Assembly (NCBI GenBank): GCA_019635975.1
Contig: JAHBYM010000002.1
Span: forward strand, 1 to 64,000
Direction: 5' to 3'
Origin: Parvibaculum sp.
Lineage (GTDB): Bacteria; Pseudomonadota; Alphaproteobacteria; Parvibaculales; Parvibaculaceae
DNA length: 64,000 nucleotides
Shown in pieces: positions 61,287 through 64,000 of this stretch. Each line of letters begins with the position of its first letter. Position 1 is the first letter of the stretch. The notes beneath the pieces were generated by a model that searched no databases, was not told the DNA's origin, and was given only the letters and a program-made list of their open reading frames with translations. A program made the translations under genes and the position numbers.

Positions 61287-61451
61287 CGTCGTCTCCTCCC
61301 GCCATTTGGCGCGTCGTGCTCAAACTTGAGGCAGGCCGCATCGCGGTCTGCATGATTTCTGAGCCTGCACCGGCGCTCGGGCGCCGCCAAGTCCCTTGAA
61401 GCGCCATTTCGCGGCGCATTCGCGTCTGGCACGGCGCTTGCGATACCGGTA

Positions 61452-61570
61452 GCGGCAGCGGCTAGGGTTCCGGCTTCGTGCGTGGCGTTTCGCGAAGTGC
61501 TGGTCCGAGAGCCGCAACCTGCCCGGTGAACAGCGGGCAGGTACACGGCGGGACAAAAGCCCGGGAGACG
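61452..61570 (+). promoter_or_regulatory. Guanidine-I (ykkC subtype 1) riboswitch
   Basis: The highly conserved blocks of the ykkC aptamer are present in order: CTAGGGTTCCG (61462-61472), GGTCCGAGAG (61502-61511) and ACACGGCGGGACAAAA followed by GCCCGGGAGA (61543-61568). ykkC subtype 1 RNAs bind free guanidine and turn on export, carboxylase or uptake genes. A terminator hairpin follows directly, and the first gene downstream is an ABC importer. Confidence 0.93.
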
Positions 61571-61580
61571 GATGTAATGC

Positions 61581-61627
61581 GAGGATTGGCATTGCAAGAC
61601 CGCCGTGACGCCGATCCTCCGCTTTTG
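61581..61627 (+). terminator. Riboswitch expression-platform terminator
   Basis: GAGGATTGGC (61581-61590) pairs with GCCGATCCTC (61610-61619), with one T-G wobble, and CGCTTTTG follows. It lies between the aptamer and the first gene's ribosome site, as expected for a transcription-attenuating ON switch. Confidence 0.7.
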
Positions 61628-61659
61628 AAACGCGATCACTCGATCCGGAGGACTGGCTT

Positions 61660-62742
61660 ATGACTTCATTCAAACTCTCTTCGATACGTGCCATGGCGGC
61701 TGCGCTTGCCGTGCTGGCGCTGGTGTTCGCACCGCTCTCGCAAGCCGAGGCGCAGGCGAAAAAGGAATTCAAAGTGGCCTGGTCGATCTATGTCGGCTGG
61801 ATGCCCTGGGGCTATGCGGCCGATAACGGCATCGTCAAGAAATGGGCCGACAAATACGGCATCGAGATCGAGATGGTGCAGTTCAACGACTACATCGAAT
61901 CGATCAACCAATACACGGCGGGCGCCTTCGACGGCGTGATGTCGACCAACATGGATGCGCTGGCCATTCCGTCGGCCGGTGGCGTCGATTCGACCATTGT
62001 GGTGATCTGCGATTATTCCAACGGCAACGACGTCATCATCCTGAAGGACAAGACCGAACTTGCGGACATCAAGGGCCAGAAGGTCAATCTGGTCGAGCTG
62101 TCGGTGTCGCACTACACGCTGGCCCGGGCGCTTGAGACTGTCGGCATGACCGAGAAGGACGTGACGGTGGTCAACACGTCGGATGCCGACATGATTGCCG
62201 CCTACAAGACGCGCGACATCACGGCGGTTGTCACCTGGAATCCGATGGCGGCCGAAATTCTCGGCGGCCCCAACGCCAACAACGTGTTCGATTCGTCGAG
62301 CATTCCCGGCGAGATCCAGGACTCGCTGGTCGTCAACACGGCAACGCTGAACGCCAATCCGGCACTCGGCAAGGCGCTCACCGGCGCCTGGTACGAGACC
62401 ATGGCCATCATGTCGGCCGATACGCCCGAAGGCGCCGCGGCGCGCGAGGCGATGGGCATTGCGTCGGGCACCGACCTTGCGGGCTATGAGGCGCAGCTCG
62501 CGGCGACGGCGATGTTCTACACGCCCGCCGACTATATCGGTTTCGGCGAGGCAGAGCTTGCGGCGGCAACCGAGAAGGTCACGGCCTTCCTGTTCGAACA
62601 CGGGCTTCTCGGTGAAGCGGCGACGTCGCCCGGCTATATCGGTATCGAGATGCCGGACGGCTCGGTTGTCGGTGATGCGGACAATGTGCTGCTTCGCTTC
62701 ACGACCGAATATGCGCAGATGCTCGAAGCCGGCATGCTCTGA
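61660..62742 (+). CDS. ABC transporter substrate-binding protein, urea carboxylase/guanidine type
   Basis: The 360-residue exported protein has a signal peptide (MTSFKLSSIRAMAAALAVLALVFAPLSQAEAQA). The mature protein resembles the NrtA/SsuA family: KVAWSIYVGWMPWGYAADNGIVKKWADKYGIEIEMVQFNDYIESINQYTAGAFDGVMSTNMDAL. This subgroup is recognised beside urea (guanidine) carboxylase genes. The upstream guanidine riboswitch makes guanidine or a carboxylated derivative the likely ligand. GGAGG precedes the ATG. Confidence 0.88.
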   Translation: MTSFKLSSIRAMAAALAVLALVFAPLSQAEAQAKKEFKVAWSIYVGWMPWGYAADNGIVKKWADKYGIEIEMVQFNDYIESINQYTAGAFDGVMSTNMDALAIPSAGGVDSTIVVICDYSNGNDVIILKDKTELADIKGQKVNLVELSVSHYTLARALETVGMTEKDVTVVNTSDADMIAAYKTRDITAVVTWNPMAAEILGGPNANNVFDSSSIPGEIQDSLVVNTATLNANPALGKALTGAWYETMAIMSADTPEGAAAREAMGIASGTDLAGYEAQLAATAMFYTPADYIGFGEAELAAATEKVTAFLFEHGLLGEAATSPGYIGIEMPDGSVVGDADNVLLRFTTEYAQMLEAGML

Positions 62743-62762
62743 CTGCCGGTCCGGAACCCGCC

Positions 62763-63584
62763 ATGCGCAGACTGATCAACCGGAAGCCCGATGGAGTGGC
62801 GCGGCTCGCGCTGATGCTCCTGCCGTTCCTCCTCGTGCTTCTTGCCTATATGGCCGCCTCCGAGGCGCGGCTTGCCGTCAATCCCAACGACAAGCTGCTT
62901 CCCGGATGGGCGTCCATATCGGCGGCGGTCGAGCGCATGGCGTTTCTGCCGGACAGCCGGACCGGCAACTACCTGATGCTCAACGACACGCTGGCGAGCC
63001 TGACACGGCTCGGCATGGGCGTCGTCATCGCTACCGCGATCGGCGGCGTCTTCGGTATCCTGCAGGGGCTGATCCCCTATTTTCGCGCGATCTTCAATTC
63101 CTTCACCAATGTGCTGTCGATGATCCCGCCCTTGTCGGTGCTGCCGATCCTCTTCATCATGTTCGGGCTCGGCGAACCGGCCAAGGTGCTGCTGATCGTC
63201 GTCGGCATCACGCCTTTCATCATTCGCGATCTGGCGCTGCGGACATCCGAGATCCCGCATGAGGAGATCATCAAGGCGCAGACGCTGGGCGCTTCGACCT
63301 GGCAGATCATCCTGCGCGTCGTCGTGCCGCAAATGCTGCCGCGCCTGATCGACGCGGTGCGCCTGTCGCTCGGCGCGGCATGGCTCTTTCTCATCGCGGC
63401 GGAGGCCATCGCCTCCAATGCAGGCCTCGGCTACCGCATCTTCCTGATGCGCCGCTATCTCGCGATGGATGTGATCCTGCCCTATGTCGCGTGGATCACG
63501 CTGCTCGCCTTCGCGCTCGATCTGGCGCTGCGTCTCTTCCAGCGCGCGGCGTTCCGCTGGATGTATCGGGGGACCGGCAATTGA
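62763..63584 (+). CDS. ABC transporter permease, guanidine/urea-carboxylase type
   Basis: A 273-residue permease with about six membrane segments and the EAA loop IIKAQTLGASTWQIILRVVVPQMLPRLIDAVRLSLGAAWLFLIAAEAIA. This subgroup has an N-terminal segment (VARLALMLLPFLLVLLAYMAASEARLAVNPNDKLLPGW) usual in urea-carboxylase-linked transporters. The gene starts 20 bases after the binding protein and overlaps the ATPase start by four bases (TTGA). Confidence 0.9.
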   Translation: MRRLINRKPDGVARLALMLLPFLLVLLAYMAASEARLAVNPNDKLLPGWASISAAVERMAFLPDSRTGNYLMLNDTLASLTRLGMGVVIATAIGGVFGILQGLIPYFRAIFNSFTNVLSMIPPLSVLPILFIMFGLGEPAKVLLIVVGITPFIIRDLALRTSEIPHEEIIKAQTLGASTWQIILRVVVPQMLPRLIDAVRLSLGAAWLFLIAAEAIASNAGLGYRIFLMRRYLAMDVILPYVAWITLLAFALDLALRLFQRAAFRWMYRGTGN

Positions 63585-64000
63585 CGCAGGTGACCGTCGA
63601 GAAATTGTGGAAGGTCTATGGCGACCAGACGGTGCTGGAAAACATTTCCTTCGATGTCGCGCCGCGCTCCTTCGTTGCGCTGGTGGGGCCGTCGGGCTGC
63701 GGCAAGTCGACCTTTCTGCGCATGATGCTGGGTGACGAGGCGCCGAGCCGCGGCCGCATCCTGGTCGACGGCGTTCCGCTCGAAGCCGAGCCGTCGCCGG
63801 ACCGCGGCGTCGTCTTTCAGAAATATTCGGTTTTTCCGCACCTGACGGCGCTGCAAAATGTGATGCTCGGGCTCGAATTTGCCGGCAGCCCCTTTGCGGC
63901 GCGGCTCTTTGGGCGGGCGCGGCGCGAGGCGCGAAACTGTGCGCTCGACATGCTGAAATGCGTCGGCCTCGAACAGGCGGTGCGCAAATATCCGTCCGAA
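63581..64000 (+). CDS. ABC transporter ATP-binding protein, 3' end outside window
   Basis: It starts at TTG 63581 (TQVTVEKLWKVYGDQTVLENISFDV), overlapping the permease stop. Walker A GPSGCGKST is at about residue 38 and the Q-loop GVVFQKYSVFPHLTALQNVMLG at about 84. The window ends before the signature motif. It would energise uptake through the preceding permease. Confidence 0.9.
   Translation, partial: MTQVTVEKLWKVYGDQTVLENISFDVAPRSFVALVGPSGCGKSTFLRMMLGDEAPSRGRILVDGVPLEAEPSPDRGVVFQKYSVFPHLTALQNVMLGLEFAGSPFAARLFGRARREARNCALDMLKCVGLEQAVRKYPSE

Noticed and set aside
1-64000. CRISPR arrays, rRNA genes, IS elements
   Set aside because: No regularly spaced repeats, rRNA-like sequence or transposase was seen. 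The only multi-copy sequences are short palindromes and the protein modules described.

Overview
The window reads as the chromosome of a high-G+C alphaproteobacterium, probably in or near the Hyphomicrobiales (Rhizobiales); a Parvibaculum-like organism is my guess, not a result. The grounds are an RpoE/ChrR pair with TGATCC-type promoters, a Trb conjugation module with DUF2274 and DUF736 genes, Cox11, a ChrR-linked FAD oxidoreductase and DUF1365 pair, and alphaproteobacterial intergenic palindromes.

Layout. (1) Bases 1-9.4 kb are the end of an integrative conjugative element: trbE (partial), trbJ, L, F, G and I, then DUF2274 and DUF736 genes, an AbiEi/AbiEii toxin-antitoxin operon with its own promoter, and a 15-bp inverted repeat containing a tRNA-3'-end-like sequence followed by an intrinsic terminator, which may be the attachment site. 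(2) 9.4-26.9 kb is a surface-polysaccharide region, visibly lower in G+C up to about 20 kb. It holds a degenerate methyltransferase, a 1,473-residue glycosyltransferase, another glycosyltransferase, several methyltransferases including a class I-FkbM fusion, two sulfotransferases, a GT2 enzyme, a DUF2793/beta-helix fibre-like protein and an RgpF-type protein. A roughly 36-residue YPDV/HY/EGR module is shared by two glycosyltransferases and one sulfotransferase. (3) 26.9-36.4 kb: a winged-helix regulator with a flanking inverted repeat, the methionine-salvage genes mtnB-mtnD-mtnC, a glycine-zipper lipoprotein, mtgA, a GMC oxidoreductase with a Tat-type small partner, a RelB/YafQ-like module whose toxin has a stop codon, an aldehyde dehydrogenase and a cluster of palindromic repeats. 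(4) 36.4-46.3 kb: a secreted protein, an MFS transporter, rlmJ-ppk2, a ZnuD-like receptor behind a Zur-like box, and chrR-rpoE divergent from the FAD oxidoreductase/DUF1365 operon. (5) 46.3-61.3 kb: a GGDEF-EAL protein, two acyl-CoA dehydrogenases, an intact RelB/YafQ-like module, SemiSWEET, a zinc alcohol dehydrogenase behind a 20-bp palindrome, GST, envelope proteins, a cardiolipin synthase-like PLD protein, a second TonB receptor, Cox11, rhomboid and an aldose epimerase. (6) 61.4-64 kb: a guanidine-I (ykkC) riboswitch with a terminator platform ahead of an ABC importer cut by the window end.

How the parts work together. The Trb genes build the mating channel and AbiE probably stabilises the element. 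The polysaccharide genes would synthesise, methylate and sulfate a surface glycan. RpoE/ChrR probably drives the divergent photooxidative-stress operon, Zur probably controls zinc uptake, and guanidine probably induces the final transporter. Functions are inferred from motifs and gene order read by eye; no database search was run.
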